DNA of 64,000 nt from the NCBI RefSeq assembly GCF_014204835.1, contig NZ_JACHMD010000001.1, forward strand, positions 2,108,001-2,172,000. Reading direction: 5' to 3'. This DNA is from Microbacterium marinum (lineage in GTDB: Bacteria > Actinomycetota > Actinomycetes > Actinomycetales > Microbacteriaceae). The notes under the pieces were generated by a model, which searched no databases, was not told the origin of the DNA, and saw only the letters and a list, made by a program, of their open reading frames with translations. The position numbers were made by a program, and so were the translations under genes. This document shows, one piece after another, positions 46,267 through 54,293 of this stretch. Positions within the stretch are counted from its first letter, which is position 1, and each line of letters starts with the position of its first letter.

Positions 46267-47187
46267 GTGATCATTGCCGTCTTCCCCGGACAGGGTTCGC
46301 AGACCCCGGGATTTCTGACCCCCTGGCTCGAGCAAGACGGGGCGAGGGAGCTCCTCGAGGCGTACTCGGAGCACTCCGGAGTCGACCTGATCGCCGCCGG
46401 GACCGAGTGGGACGCGGATCAGATCCGCGACACCCGCGTCGCGCAGCCGCTCATCGTGGCCGCAAGCCTCCTCTCCTGGAAGTCGCTGCAGACGATCGCC
46501 GCTGAGCCGGTCGGCGGCGTCGCCGGCCACTCCGTCGGAGAGATCGCCGCACTCGTCGCGGCCGGCGTCCTGAGCGACACCGAAGGCATGCGACTCGTCG
46601 GCATCCGTGGACGGGCCATGGCCGATGCCGCCGCCCTCGAGCAGTCCGGCATGAGCGCGGTCCTGGGGGGCGACGAGAGCGCGGTGCTCGAGCGCCTCAG
46701 TGCGCTCGACCTCACTCCCGCGAACTACAACGACGGCGGTCAGATCGTCGCCGCCGGCGCCCTGGCACCGCTCGCAGAGCTCGCCGAGGATTCCCCCCGC
46801 GGCACCCGCGTGATCCCGCTTCAGGTCGCCGGCGCATTCCACACCCGTTACATGGCCCCGGCCGTCGACGCGCTCCGCTCCGCGGCCGCCGAGGTCGCAC
46901 CTGAAGACCCGGCGCTCACCCTGTGGAGCAACCGCGACGGCGGCGCCGTCACCGACGGCCGCACCGCGCTCGACCTGCTGGTGGCGCAGGTTGCGAACCC
47001 GGTCCGGTGGGACCTGTGCATGGCATCGTTCGCCGAGGCGGGCGTGACGGGGATCGTCGAGTTCGCCCCCGCCGGAACCCTCGTCGGACTCGCCAAGCGC
47101 GGCCTGCGAGGCGTACCCTCGGTCGCCGTGAAGACGCCTGACGACCTCGCCGCCGCAGCGGCCCTCGTGACCGGAGCGAACGCATGA
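46267..47187 (+). CDS. fabD: Malonyl-CoA:ACP transacylase
   Basis: FabD loads malonate from CoA onto acyl carrier protein, supplying extender units for fatty acid synthesis. From the GTG at 46267 it has 306 residues. The nucleophile is Ser89 in AGHSVGE; the supporting His is in GAFHTRYM, and the oxyanion region is FPGQGSQ. AAGGA lies nine bases before this GTG; an in-frame ATG at 46258 sits right on it and adds three residues. The stop overlaps the fabH start (ATGA). First gene of the fatty acid operon. Confidence 0.94.
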   Translation: MIIAVFPGQGSQTPGFLTPWLEQDGARELLEAYSEHSGVDLIAAGTEWDADQIRDTRVAQPLIVAASLLSWKSLQTIAAEPVGGVAGHSVGEIAALVAAGVLSDTEGMRLVGIRGRAMADAAALEQSGMSAVLGGDESAVLERLSALDLTPANYNDGGQIVAAGALAPLAELAEDSPRGTRVIPLQVAGAFHTRYMAPAVDALRSAAAEVAPEDPALTLWSNRDGGAVTDGRTALDLLVAQVANPVRWDLCMASFAEAGVTGIVEFAPAGTLVGLAKRGLRGVPSVAVKTPDDLAAAAALVTGANA

Positions 47188-48185
47188 GCGCGATCCTGAC
47201 CCAGCCCACCGGCGCGGCGCACACCCGCATCTACGCGTACGGCGCCGCACGCGGCGAGAACGCCGTGCCGAACGACGACATCATCGAGCCGATCAACTCG
47301 AGCGACGAGTGGATCCGGCAGCGCACCGGGATCGTGACGCGGGTGCGGGCGAACGCCGAGACCGACGCGATCGATCTGGCGTCGGATGCCGCCGCGGAGG
47401 CCATCCAGCGGTCGGGCGTCGCGCCCGAGCAGATCGACGCCGTGATCGTCGCGACGATCTCGAACCCCAAGCAGACGCCGTCCGTCTCGGCGATCGTCGC
47501 CGATCGCGTCGGCGCCAACCCGGCCGCGGCCTACGACCTGAACGCGGCGTGCGCGGGCTTCGCCTACGGCGTCGCACAGGCCGACGCGCTCATCCGCGCA
47601 GGCGCGGCGCACTACGCAGTCGTGATCGGCACCGAGAAGCTCAGCGACATCGTGGATCCCACGGACCGTTCCATCTCGTTCCTCCTGGGCGACGGCGCCG
47701 GTGCGGCCGTGATCGGCCCCAGCGACACACCCGGCATCGGGCCGACGGTGTGGGGGTCCGATGGCTCCAAGTCGGATGCGGTCGGGATGAACCACACGCT
47801 CACCGAGTTCCGCGACGGCGCGGCCCCGTGGCCGACCCTGCGCCAGGAGGGCCCGACGGTCTTCCGCTGGGCGGTGTGGGAGATGGTGAAGGTCGCCCGC
47901 GAGGCCATCGAGAAGGCCGGCATCACGGTCGACGACCTCGCCGCGTTCGTCCCTCACCAGGCGAACATGCGCATCATCGACGAATTCGCGAAGCAGCTGA
48001 AGCTGCCCGAGTCCGTCGTGATCGGTCGTGACATCGAGACGACGGGCAACACCTCTGCGGCATCCATTCCGCTGGCCACGCACCGCCTGCTCGAGGAGCA
48101 CCCCGATCTGAGCGGCGGTCTCGCGCTGCAGATCGGTTTCGGCGCCGGGCTCGTCTTCGGCGCTCAGGTCGTCGTCCTCCCCTGA
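47184..48185 (+). CDS. fabH: 3-oxoacyl-ACP synthase III
   Basis: FabH starts each fatty acid by condensing an acyl-CoA primer (branched primers in most actinobacteria) with malonyl-ACP. The 333-residue protein has the catalytic triad Cys123 (NAACAGFAYG), His (FVPHQANMRI) and Asn (ETTGNTSAASIP). It overlaps fabD by four bases. A short GGCCC-ggct-GGGCC hairpin lies between its stop and acpP. Confidence 0.95.
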   Translation: MSAILTQPTGAAHTRIYAYGAARGENAVPNDDIIEPINSSDEWIRQRTGIVTRVRANAETDAIDLASDAAAEAIQRSGVAPEQIDAVIVATISNPKQTPSVSAIVADRVGANPAAAYDLNAACAGFAYGVAQADALIRAGAAHYAVVIGTEKLSDIVDPTDRSISFLLGDGAGAAVIGPSDTPGIGPTVWGSDGSKSDAVGMNHTLTEFRDGAAPWPTLRQEGPTVFRWAVWEMVKVAREAIEKAGITVDDLAAFVPHQANMRIIDEFAKQLKLPESVVIGRDIETTGNTSAASIPLATHRLLEEHPDLSGGLALQIGFGAGLVFGAQVVVLP

Positions 48186-48254
48186 CGCGCGACCCTTCCG
48201 ACCTAAACTGACAAGCGGCCCGGCTGGGCCCGACCCCCATAAAAGGAGAAACCC

Positions 48255-48503
48255 ATGGCATTCACCAACGACGAGGTCCTCGCCGGCCTGGCCGAGCTCA
48301 TCACTGACGAGACCGGCATCTCGGCCGACGAGGTCGCCCTCGAGAAGTCGTTCACCGACGACCTCGACATCGACTCGATCTCGATGATGACGATCGTCGT
48401 GAACGCCGAGGAGAAGTTCGGCGTCACCATCCCCGACGAAGAGGTCAAGAACCTCAAGACCGTCGGCGACGCCGTCACCTTCATCACCTCCAACCAGGCT
48501 TGA
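48255..48503 (+). CDS. acpP: Acyl carrier protein
   Basis: This 82-residue acidic helical protein carries growing acyl chains on a phosphopantetheine arm at Ser41, in the motif DDLDIDSISMM. The gene has a strong AAAAGGAGA ribosome-binding site. The upstream gap includes a TAAACT-like hexamer (48203-48208) that could be an internal promoter and a small hairpin (48217-48230). A strong hairpin follows before fabF. Confidence 0.96.
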   Translation: MAFTNDEVLAGLAELITDETGISADEVALEKSFTDDLDIDSISMMTIVVNAEEKFGVTIPDEEVKNLKTVGDAVTFITSNQA

Positions 48504-48511
48504 CGCGCGCG

Positions 48512-48538
48512 TCCGGCGGGGGCCTGGCCCCCGCCGGA
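48512..48538 (+). promoter_or_regulatory. Intercistronic hairpin between acpP and fabF
   Basis: TCCGGCGGGGG pairs perfectly with CCCCCGCCGGA over a five-base loop, CCTGG, just after the acpP stop. No run of T follows, so full termination is not expected. It could protect the acpP mRNA end or attenuate transcription, giving more ACP than FabF. Confidence 0.6.
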
Positions 48539-48555
48539 GCCGCACGAGGAAAACC

Positions 48556-49797
48556 ATGAGCAACAACTCGCGCATCTTCGTCACCGGCATCGGTGCAACC
48601 TCCCCCATCGGCGGCACCGCCCCCGAGAGCTGGGAGGCGCTCCTGGCCGGCACCTCCGGCGCCCGCACCCTTGAGCACGAGTGGGTGGAGAAGTATCAGC
48701 TTCCCGTCACGTTCGCCGCGGAGGCCAAGGTCCGTCCCGAGACCGTGCTCGATCGGCCGGTCGCCAAGCGCCTCGACCCGTCGTCGCAACTCGCGATGGT
48801 GGCCGCGAAGGAGGCCTGGGCGGACGCCGGGGCGCCTGAGGTCGACCCCGAACGGTTGGGTGTCGAGTTCGCCACCGGGATCGGCGGCGTGTGGACGCTC
48901 CTGGATGCGTGGGACACGCTCCGGGAGAAGGGGCCGCGCCGCGTCATGCCGATGACGGTGCCGATGCTCATGCCCAACGCCGCGGCCGGCAACCTGTCGC
49001 TGCACTTCAACGCCCGCGCCTACGCCCGCACCTTCGCGAGCGCGTGCGCCTCGAGCACCGAATCGATCGTCAACGCGATCGAGCACATGCGCGCGGGGCT
49101 CGCCGACATCGTCATCGCGGGTGGCAGCGAGTCTGCGATCCACCCGATCACGATCGCGTCGTTCGCCTCGATGCAGGCGCTCTCGCGTCGTAACGACTCC
49201 CCCGAGACCGCCTCGCGGCCCGGTGCGGTCGACCGTGACGGATTCGTCATGGGTGAGGGCGCAGCGGTCCTCATCCTCGAGACCGAGGAGCATGCCAAGG
49301 CCCGCGGTGCGAAGATCTACGCCGAACTCGTCGGCGGTGGCGTCACCGCGGATTCGTATCACATCACCGCCAACGACCCCGAGGGAACGGGCGCTGCCCG
49401 CGCGGTGCGACTTGCCCTCGAGATGGCAGACGCCGCCCCGGCCGACGTCACCCACGTGAACGCGCACGCCACGTCGACGCCGGTGGGCGACCCCAACGAG
49501 TACGTGGCGCTCCATTCCGTCTTCGGCGACCGCGTCGAGGAGCTGCCGGTGTCGGCCACCAAGGCTTCCACCGGCCACCTCCTGGGCGGCACCGGCGCCC
49601 TCGAGGCGATGTTCACCGTCCTCGCGCTGCGTGACCGTGTCGCCCCGCCGACGATCAACATGACCGAGCCCGACCCGGCCGTGCCGTTCCGCTTCTCGGG
49701 AGACGCGACCCCCCTCGGCGCCGGCGATCAGCTCGCGATCAGCAACTCGTTCGGCTTCGGCGGCCACAACGCCGTCGTCGCCTTCCGATCGGTCTGA
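48556..49797 (+). CDS. fabF: 3-oxoacyl-ACP synthase II
   Basis: FabF elongates acyl chains by condensing malonyl-ACP with acyl-ACP. The 413-residue protein has the Cys164 nucleophile (ACASSTESIVN) and two His residues in NAHATSTPVGDP and KASTGHLLGG, the KASII triad. It ends SFGFGGHNAVVAF. Last gene of the operon, followed by a strong terminator. A GAGGAAAA site lies eight bases before the ATG. Confidence 0.95.
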   Translation: MSNNSRIFVTGIGATSPIGGTAPESWEALLAGTSGARTLEHEWVEKYQLPVTFAAEAKVRPETVLDRPVAKRLDPSSQLAMVAAKEAWADAGAPEVDPERLGVEFATGIGGVWTLLDAWDTLREKGPRRVMPMTVPMLMPNAAAGNLSLHFNARAYARTFASACASSTESIVNAIEHMRAGLADIVIAGGSESAIHPITIASFASMQALSRRNDSPETASRPGAVDRDGFVMGEGAAVLILETEEHAKARGAKIYAELVGGGVTADSYHITANDPEGTGAARAVRLALEMADAAPADVTHVNAHATSTPVGDPNEYVALHSVFGDRVEELPVSATKASTGHLLGGTGALEAMFTVLALRDRVAPPTINMTEPDPAVPFRFSGDATPLGAGDQLAISNSFGFGGHNAVVAFRSV

Positions 49798-49816
49798 TCC
49801 GCGGCATCCGTACACA

Positions 49817-49856
49817 CGAAAGACGCCCCCGGGAAGCCTTCCGGGGGCGTCTTTCG
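49817..49856. terminator. Rho-independent terminator after fabF
   Basis: A perfect 16-base stem (CGAAAGACGCCCCCGG with CCGGGGGCGTCTTTCG) closes a GAAGCCTT loop, 19 bases after the fabF stop. It is the strongest hairpin in the window and ends the fatty acid operon. The following 160 bases to the DUF3145 stop show nothing I can assign. Confidence 0.92.
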
Positions 49857-50019
49857 TTGATCAGGCGGGGCCGGCGCTGCCCCGGTCTCCGGGAAGCCGT
49901 CCGAAGCCGGTCGAGGCGCCGCTCACAGGAGTGAGGGTCGCGCCCGCCTGAAAGTCTGTGGAATTGTCACTGTGCTCGAGGAGTGTCGAGATACGGGCGA
50001 TCGTCTCGCCGCAATCCGA

Positions 50020-50523
50020 TCAGCCGACCTTGTGGAGCCACACGACGGGGGCGTCGTCACTCGCGTGCCGGAAAGGCTCGAGCTCGTCGTCCCACGCGGC
50101 GCCGAGCGCGACGTCGAGTTCCCGCTGCAGCTCGAACGCGTTGCCGGCGGCGATCTCCATCGCGTACCGGATGCGGTCCTCACCGATGACGACGTTCCCG
50201 GCGGCATCGGTCTGAGCGAAGTGGATGCCGAGGCTCGGCGTGTGGAGCCAACGCCCACCGTCGCTTCGCGGCGTCGGGTCCTCGGTCACTTCGTAGCGCA
50301 GATGCTCCCAGCCTCGCATGGCGGTCGCCAAGGCGGCGCCCGTGCCGACCGGGCCCTCCCAGTAGAACTCGGAGCGCCGACTGCCGTCGAGCACCGGCTG
50401 GTCGGCCCAGTCGAAGCTCACCGCGTGTCCGAGGGCACGTCCTGCCGCCCACTCCAGGTGGGGGCACAACGCCCGTGGCGCAGAGTGAATGAAGATCACT
50501 CCACGCGCGTGTGGTGTCGCCAT
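50020..50523 (-). CDS. DUF3145 domain-containing protein
   Basis: This 167-residue protein belongs to the DUF3145 family, found in nearly all actinobacteria. Typical blocks are ARGVIFIHSAPRALCPHLEW, LRYEVTEDPTPRSDGGRW, and GIHFAQTDAAGNVVIGEDRI; the ending WLHKVG is characteristic. Function is unknown, but the gene regularly follows the fatty acid synthase operon, convergently, as here. Confidence 0.9.
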   Translation of the reverse strand: MATPHARGVIFIHSAPRALCPHLEWAAGRALGHAVSFDWADQPVLDGSRRSEFYWEGPVGTGAALATAMRGWEHLRYEVTEDPTPRSDGGRWLHTPSLGIHFAQTDAAGNVVIGEDRIRYAMEIAAGNAFELQRELDVALGAAWDDELEPFRHASDDAPVVWLHKVG

Positions 50524-50736
50524 CGTTCTCTCCGTTTCGTTCAGGTACGTCTTCCCCTACGACCTGATGGAGCCAACATGGCGGATGTGTGCGGTTGTGA
50601 GGCCATTATCACCCACGTCACGGTCGAATGACAACCGTGTCATCCCTCGGTGCAGCGCCGAGTGAGCCGGGTGTCAAGGCCCCTGCCCGCTCAACCGCGC
50701 CGGGGCAGACTCGGGGCACCGACGAAAGGACGCACG

Positions 50737-50901
50737 ATGAACGACTCCACTCCCCACCGGCGTGATGCCGACGACGCGCGAGCCGACGACGCCCCACCGA
50801 CGGAGGCCGTCACCGACGATGTGAAGGCGGATGCCGCCGACACGAGCTCCGAAGAGAGCCTCGAAGCGCTGCCGGAAGACCCCGCGACAACGCACCCGTG
50901 A
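50737..50901 (+). CDS. Small acidic hypothetical protein
   Basis: A 54-residue, Asp- and Ala-rich peptide, probably disordered, starts at an ATG with a GAAAGGA site eight bases upstream. Its stop overlaps the GTG of the next gene (GTGA), which supports translation. No domain or homologue is recognised. Confidence 0.55.
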   Translation: MNDSTPHRRDADDARADDAPPTEAVTDDVKADAADTSSEESLEALPEDPATTHP

Positions 50902-51617
50902 TCGGGCGCGAGGGATCCCGAGGCGCCGATGCCGCTCCTCTCCTCGCTCGGGCGGGTGGAGGCATCCTCCGAGCGGCGTTCGTCGCGTTGCGACTGTTCC
51001 GACGTCCGCGTCCCATTCATCCGCGCGGCGTGCTTCTCGAAGGCACGGTGCGGTGGACGTCGCGCCAGGACGCCAGCGGCATCCGATGGATCGACGATCC
51101 TGCCGACGCGGATGTCGCGCGCGTAACCGCCCGATTCTCGAGGTCGGTCGGTCTGCCGTCCGCTCTCCCCGACGTCCTCGGACTTGCGATCCGCACCGAG
51201 ACCACCGACGGCTGGGCCGACATCGAGCTCGCATCGACTGGAGCTCGGTTCCCGTGGCGCTTCACCCTCCGACCGGCCCGCCGGCCCTCGAGCGCGAACT
51301 TGGGGAGCCTCATCCCCTACCGCGGACGCCACGGGGCCGTACTGATCATCGCGCGGCCCCTGTCACCCGCACTGCCCCCGGCGTCGGATGCCATCGCCCG
51401 CATCCTCTCGCGTGAACCGTGGCGACTCCGTCTGCATCATGCGACCACTCACGGTGCATGGAGCCCGTTCGCGGTCTTGGAGCTTCGAACGGCGACAGAT
51501 CAGAGCGACGCCATCCGCTTCGACGCCGGTCGGCACCTCGTGCCCGGCGCGCGGATGTACCGCTGGATCCGGGCGCTCCGACAGCCGTCGTACGACGCAG
51601 TGCAGAACCAGAAGTGA
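50898..51617 (+). CDS. Conserved actinobacterial protein, possibly of catalase-like fold
   Basis: A 239-residue protein with a hydrophobic/basic N-terminus (ILRAAFVALRLFRRPRPIHP) and a C-terminal globular part. The stretch VARVTARFSRSVGLPSALPD followed by VLGLAIRTET resembles the heme-proximal RFSxxxG...RGFAxKFxT region of catalase-type proteins, but no axial Tyr or distal His can be assigned. Homologues in Microbacteriaceae are often labelled hypothetical or phosphodiesterase. The GTG start overlaps the preceding small gene's stop. It is the last core gene before the accessory region. Confidence 0.55.
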   Translation: MIGREGSRGADAAPLLARAGGGILRAAFVALRLFRRPRPIHPRGVLLEGTVRWTSRQDASGIRWIDDPADADVARVTARFSRSVGLPSALPDVLGLAIRTETTDGWADIELASTGARFPWRFTLRPARRPSSANLGSLIPYRGRHGAVLIIARPLSPALPPASDAIARILSREPWRLRLHHATTHGAWSPFAVLELRTATDQSDAIRFDAGRHLVPGARMYRWIRALRQPSYDAVQNQK

Positions 51618-51638
51618 TCGACGCCGGTCCATTCGGTA

Positions 51639-51717
51639 GGGCGGGTGGGCTTGAACCCACGATCGTCGGTTGACGGGCCCGGAGCGATTCGACCATCGCA
51701 TGCCGCCAAGTGGCGGC
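51639..51717 (-). other. tRNA-like remnant with adjacent hairpin (possible attachment site)
   Basis: On the reverse strand GTGGGTTCAAGCCCAC followed by CCGCCC looks like the T-arm and acceptor 3' side of a tRNA, and GCGATGGTCGAATCGC resembles a D-arm. The 5' side (GGCGG) pairs only partly with the 3' side, the T-loop is one base short, and the length is about five bases too small, so this is not a functional tRNA. Immediately upstream, GCCGCCA-ct-TGGCGGC (51702-51717) is a perfect hairpin. It marks the border to mobile DNA and may be a decayed attachment site. Confidence 0.4.
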
Positions 51718-51797
51718 TTGCTGCCAACAGTATCGGCGGTCGACTACGGACTGCTACATGGACAAGGCCGGGTACGGAGCCCATTTGTGGACGCTGA

Positions 51798-52070
51798 GTG
51801 GACATTTCTCGGCGCGCCAACGGAGTCTCAGCGATAGGATGCTCCCTCGCGACTCTGGCCGAAGCCCATCGAGGAAGAAGCTGGAGCCACACACTTGTTC
51901 ACGCGATCCGACGTATGTTTCGGACCGACTTGATCGGCCTTGCGCCGGCGAGACGAACGATGAAACCCAACGGTCTCGTCGAGGACGCCGTCGTCCGGGA
52001 GGCGCTCACTCGCCACTGGAAGCGAGCAGGGTTTCTCCCAATCCGAGGCAGCGACATCCTGTGGCTCTAA
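51798..52070 (+). CDS. Hypothetical protein, possibly a remnant
   Basis: A 90-residue frame ends in REALTRHWKRAGFLPIRGSD, which looks protein-like (helix then strand) and resembles the tail of small accessory-region proteins. No Shine-Dalgarno is obvious at the ATG at 51798, and an internal ATG (51960, MKPNGLVED) is possible. Codon use is less GC-biased than the core. It may be a broken copy of a mobile-element gene. Confidence 0.3.
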   Translation: MDISRRANGVSAIGCSLATLAEAHRGRSWSHTLVHAIRRMFRTDLIGLAPARRTMKPNGLVEDAVVREALTRHWKRAGFLPIRGSDILWL

Positions 52071-52114
52071 GTCACAGATCGATCCGAGAATGACGAATCG
52101 GACTGATCCGTCGT

Positions 52115-53554
52115 TCACGGCCGGACGACGATAACCTTCTCATCACTCGCTGACCCGGGCAGAGATCCCTTCGTATAGGACGCGATCCAGATCATCCGGC
52201 TGACGATCGCCCCCTCCGAATCTCTGCCCAGCGATGGGTACGGCTGCTTCCGCCAGTGGCCCCGCACGCTCCATGCCGGTCGCTCGTTTGTTGCCCCGTC
52301 ACCGTCAGCCCGATAGACCGACGCGTGGCTTGTCCCTGCTTGCACGCGGACGACGACGATTCCGCCGTCGCGCGTATGAGGCACAGGCGACTCAGGCGCA
52401 GTCGCATGTCGTTCAGACTCCGTCACGCCGCCTTGCGCCATTAGCGCCCACACTGCGGCGAGAAGCTTCTGTTCGGGTCGCGTCTCGTCCCACACCGGCA
52501 CGAATGGGAGGCGTCCCGAGAGCCGCTCCCCCACTTCCTTCGCATCATGGCCGCGTCCCGCTGCGAACGTTCTCATCCGCCAAAGTTGGGCGCCTTGGCG
52601 ATACCAGACTGCTCGGACGTGACGCTCCGTCCCGTTAGGGCGCCGCATGATGACCGGGCGCGCGAACACCCACAACGCATTGATATGCACCGGCAGCGAA
52701 TCGAGCTTCTCGTCGCCTTCAAGACTGTCAACAGCGAGGGCCAGGAGCTCTTCGTGAAGCAGGAACGCTTCCTCAGGCCCATCAGCCGGTGATGTCACAC
52801 TCCCTACAAGATGCGGCACGTCTGTTGCATGGAAGGTCTGCGCTCTCGGCGCGAGCCGCGCCGGTGCGCCAGCTGGGAGCTGCGACTCGGCCGGAGTCTC
52901 CTCGAGCGTCAACGCATCGAACGCCGGCCCGGCAGCGCCATTACGTAGTCGCTTCAAAGACTGTGCGTGCTGTGCGCGTCGGGTGCGCACATCAACGAGC
53001 ACGAACGCGTTTCCGGGCATGAGTCCGCGATCACGGTATGGCCTGTCGATAGTCCTCAAACGCTCGACGAGTTGCCGCCAGCTGACACCGCTCCCGCCCG
53101 GTGGCATCCAAGGTCTACCATCAAGGGTCACGAGCCCGTACTCCGGCTGTTTTGCGACATCGTGGTAGACGACGACCGGCTCATCAATCGGGACCCCACT
53201 CCCAGCCAGGTCACTGAACATAAGCGGGATCATCTGCCTGATCGCAGCTTCTCGCTCCGCGTTGATGAGGTGACGTGGCAAGGGTCGCAGCGCGGCGGGT
53301 TTGCCAACGCCCCCTCTGTACGTCTGCGTCGGTTGACGCTTCGGTGCAGAGCTCCGGCCTGTGCCTCCGCCCTGTGCCAGTGCGGGCGTGGGTCTGTGCC
53401 CAAGCACTTCATAGACGGCGTCAACAGCATCACCGTCGACGCGCTGCTCGGGTTGACTGGCGGACACACCAACGTCCTTCAAGATGTGCAGCACTGTCTT
53501 CACGTCTGTCTTCGTTGCCTGCGCGATCTCGAAGACCCGGCGAGATTCCCCCAT
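52115..53554 (-). CDS. Mobile-element protein with IF-2 N-terminal-like domain
   Basis: This is a protein of about 479 residues from the ATG at 53554; upstream GTG/ATG alternatives exist up to 53695. Residues 1-50 (RVFEIAQATKTDVKTVLHIL, then DGDAVDAVYEVL) match the short IF-2 N-terminal domain that binds nucleic acid in translation factors. The rest is an uncharacterised domain with blocks LLALAVDSLEGDEKLDSLPV and ALWVFARPVIMRRPNG. The C-terminal WSVRGHWRKQPYPSLG and IWIASYTKG form a motif I recognise from proteins of actinobacterial plasmids and integrated elements. No enzyme motif is seen. Confidence 0.6.
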   Translation of the reverse strand: MGESRRVFEIAQATKTDVKTVLHILKDVGVSASQPEQRVDGDAVDAVYEVLGHRPTPALAQGGGTGRSSAPKRQPTQTYRGGVGKPAALRPLPRHLINAEREAAIRQMIPLMFSDLAGSGVPIDEPVVVYHDVAKQPEYGLVTLDGRPWMPPGGSGVSWRQLVERLRTIDRPYRDRGLMPGNAFVLVDVRTRRAQHAQSLKRLRNGAAGPAFDALTLEETPAESQLPAGAPARLAPRAQTFHATDVPHLVGSVTSPADGPEEAFLLHEELLALAVDSLEGDEKLDSLPVHINALWVFARPVIMRRPNGTERHVRAVWYRQGAQLWRMRTFAAGRGHDAKEVGERLSGRLPFVPVWDETRPEQKLLAAVWALMAQGGVTESERHATAPESPVPHTRDGGIVVVRVQAGTSHASVYRADGDGATNERPAWSVRGHWRKQPYPSLGRDSEGAIVSRMIWIASYTKGSLPGSASDEKVIVVRP

Positions 53555-54011
53555 CTGCTGATCTTCTCGCACGTCGCAGCCCACGTGCACTCCCATTGGC
53601 GCGACCACGCAAACACACCGCCTCGCCTGGCAGATCAAAGTTGGTGGCAGCGTCGTGACCCTCCGAGGCCTGCATGCCCACATGCTCGGCGGCACGTTGC
53701 ACCTCTGATCGCTTGCGTGCCCGACTGTGTCCGTAAGAGGTTTGTTCTACGGGACACCCGAAGAGGGTTGCCCCGGTCGCGAAATTCCGGGCTTCGCACC
53801 GTCCCGTAAGACCCGTCCGGAGAGATTCTCGATGAGGGGGCCCTATCCGGGACGGTCGTGTCATGAATGCAGACGGAGCTGAGTGGCGATGACGGGGCGA
53901 CCACGTGTCGCCCTCGGCAGGAGTGAGCACACCGGGTCCGGCAGTGATGCTCGTCGGAGGTTGCCATACGAGCTAGGCCATGAAACGTAGGCGCATCTTC
54001 AGGCTCAATGA
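53555..54011. other. Gene-free stretch with a spaced inverted repeat
   Basis: No convincing gene lies in these 457 bases between the IF-2N-domain gene and the divergent XRE gene. ACCGTCCCG (53800-53808) is repeated inverted as CGGGACGGT (53850-53858), 41 bases apart, the geometry of paired operator half sites. Short frames on the reverse strand here are Arg/Ser-rich and not credible. It probably holds the promoters of both divergent genes. Confidence 0.4.
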
Positions 54012-54293
54012 GTGACACGTTCTCCCCGCACTCCCGCCACCTGGGAGCAATACGCTCGCGAGCTGGGCCACCGCTTGCAACGGCTCCGCCACGAAGCTGA
54101 GCTGAGCCAGGATGCTGTCGCCTACCGCGCAAATCTGAGCAGGTACACCTATCAAGAGTTCGAGAAGGGCGAGTCTCGGCCAGGGACGCCGGCGAACCCG
54201 AGCGTGCGGAGCCTTCTTGCGATTGCGCAGGCGTTGGATACGGACCTGGCGGCGATTCTCCCTCAGTGGACGCCGGACCTCACCACTCACTGA
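54012..54293 (+). CDS. XRE-family helix-turn-helix regulator
   Basis: This 93-residue DNA-binding protein covers a single Cro/C1-type domain: LGHRLQRLRHEAELSQDAVA, then NLSRYTYQEFEKGESRPG and SVRSLLAIAQALDTDLAAIL. The start is a GTG. It probably regulates the local element; the IF-2N-domain gene is divergent. It is convergent with the integrase remnant and overlaps its end by seven bases. Confidence 0.8.
   Translation: MTRSPRTPATWEQYARELGHRLQRLRHEAELSQDAVAYRANLSRYTYQEFEKGESRPGTPANPSVRSLLAIAQALDTDLAAILPQWTPDLTTH

Noticed and set aside
49861..50022. Open frame of 52 codons in the same frame directly after the DUF3145 stop (possible stop-codon readthrough)
   Set aside because: DUF3145 proteins normally end with WLHKVG, there is no ribosome-binding site or start for a separate peptide, and open frames of this size are expected by chance at high GC.
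51639..51711. Functional tRNA
   Set aside because: Acceptor pairing is incomplete, the T-loop has six bases, no proper anticodon loop with U33 can be drawn, and the length is short.
53635..54132. Reverse frame of 165 codons upstream of the IF-2N gene as an extra gene
   Set aside because: Composition is Arg/Ser/Gly/His-rich without pattern, no ribosome-binding site, and it overlaps the XRE gene antisense.
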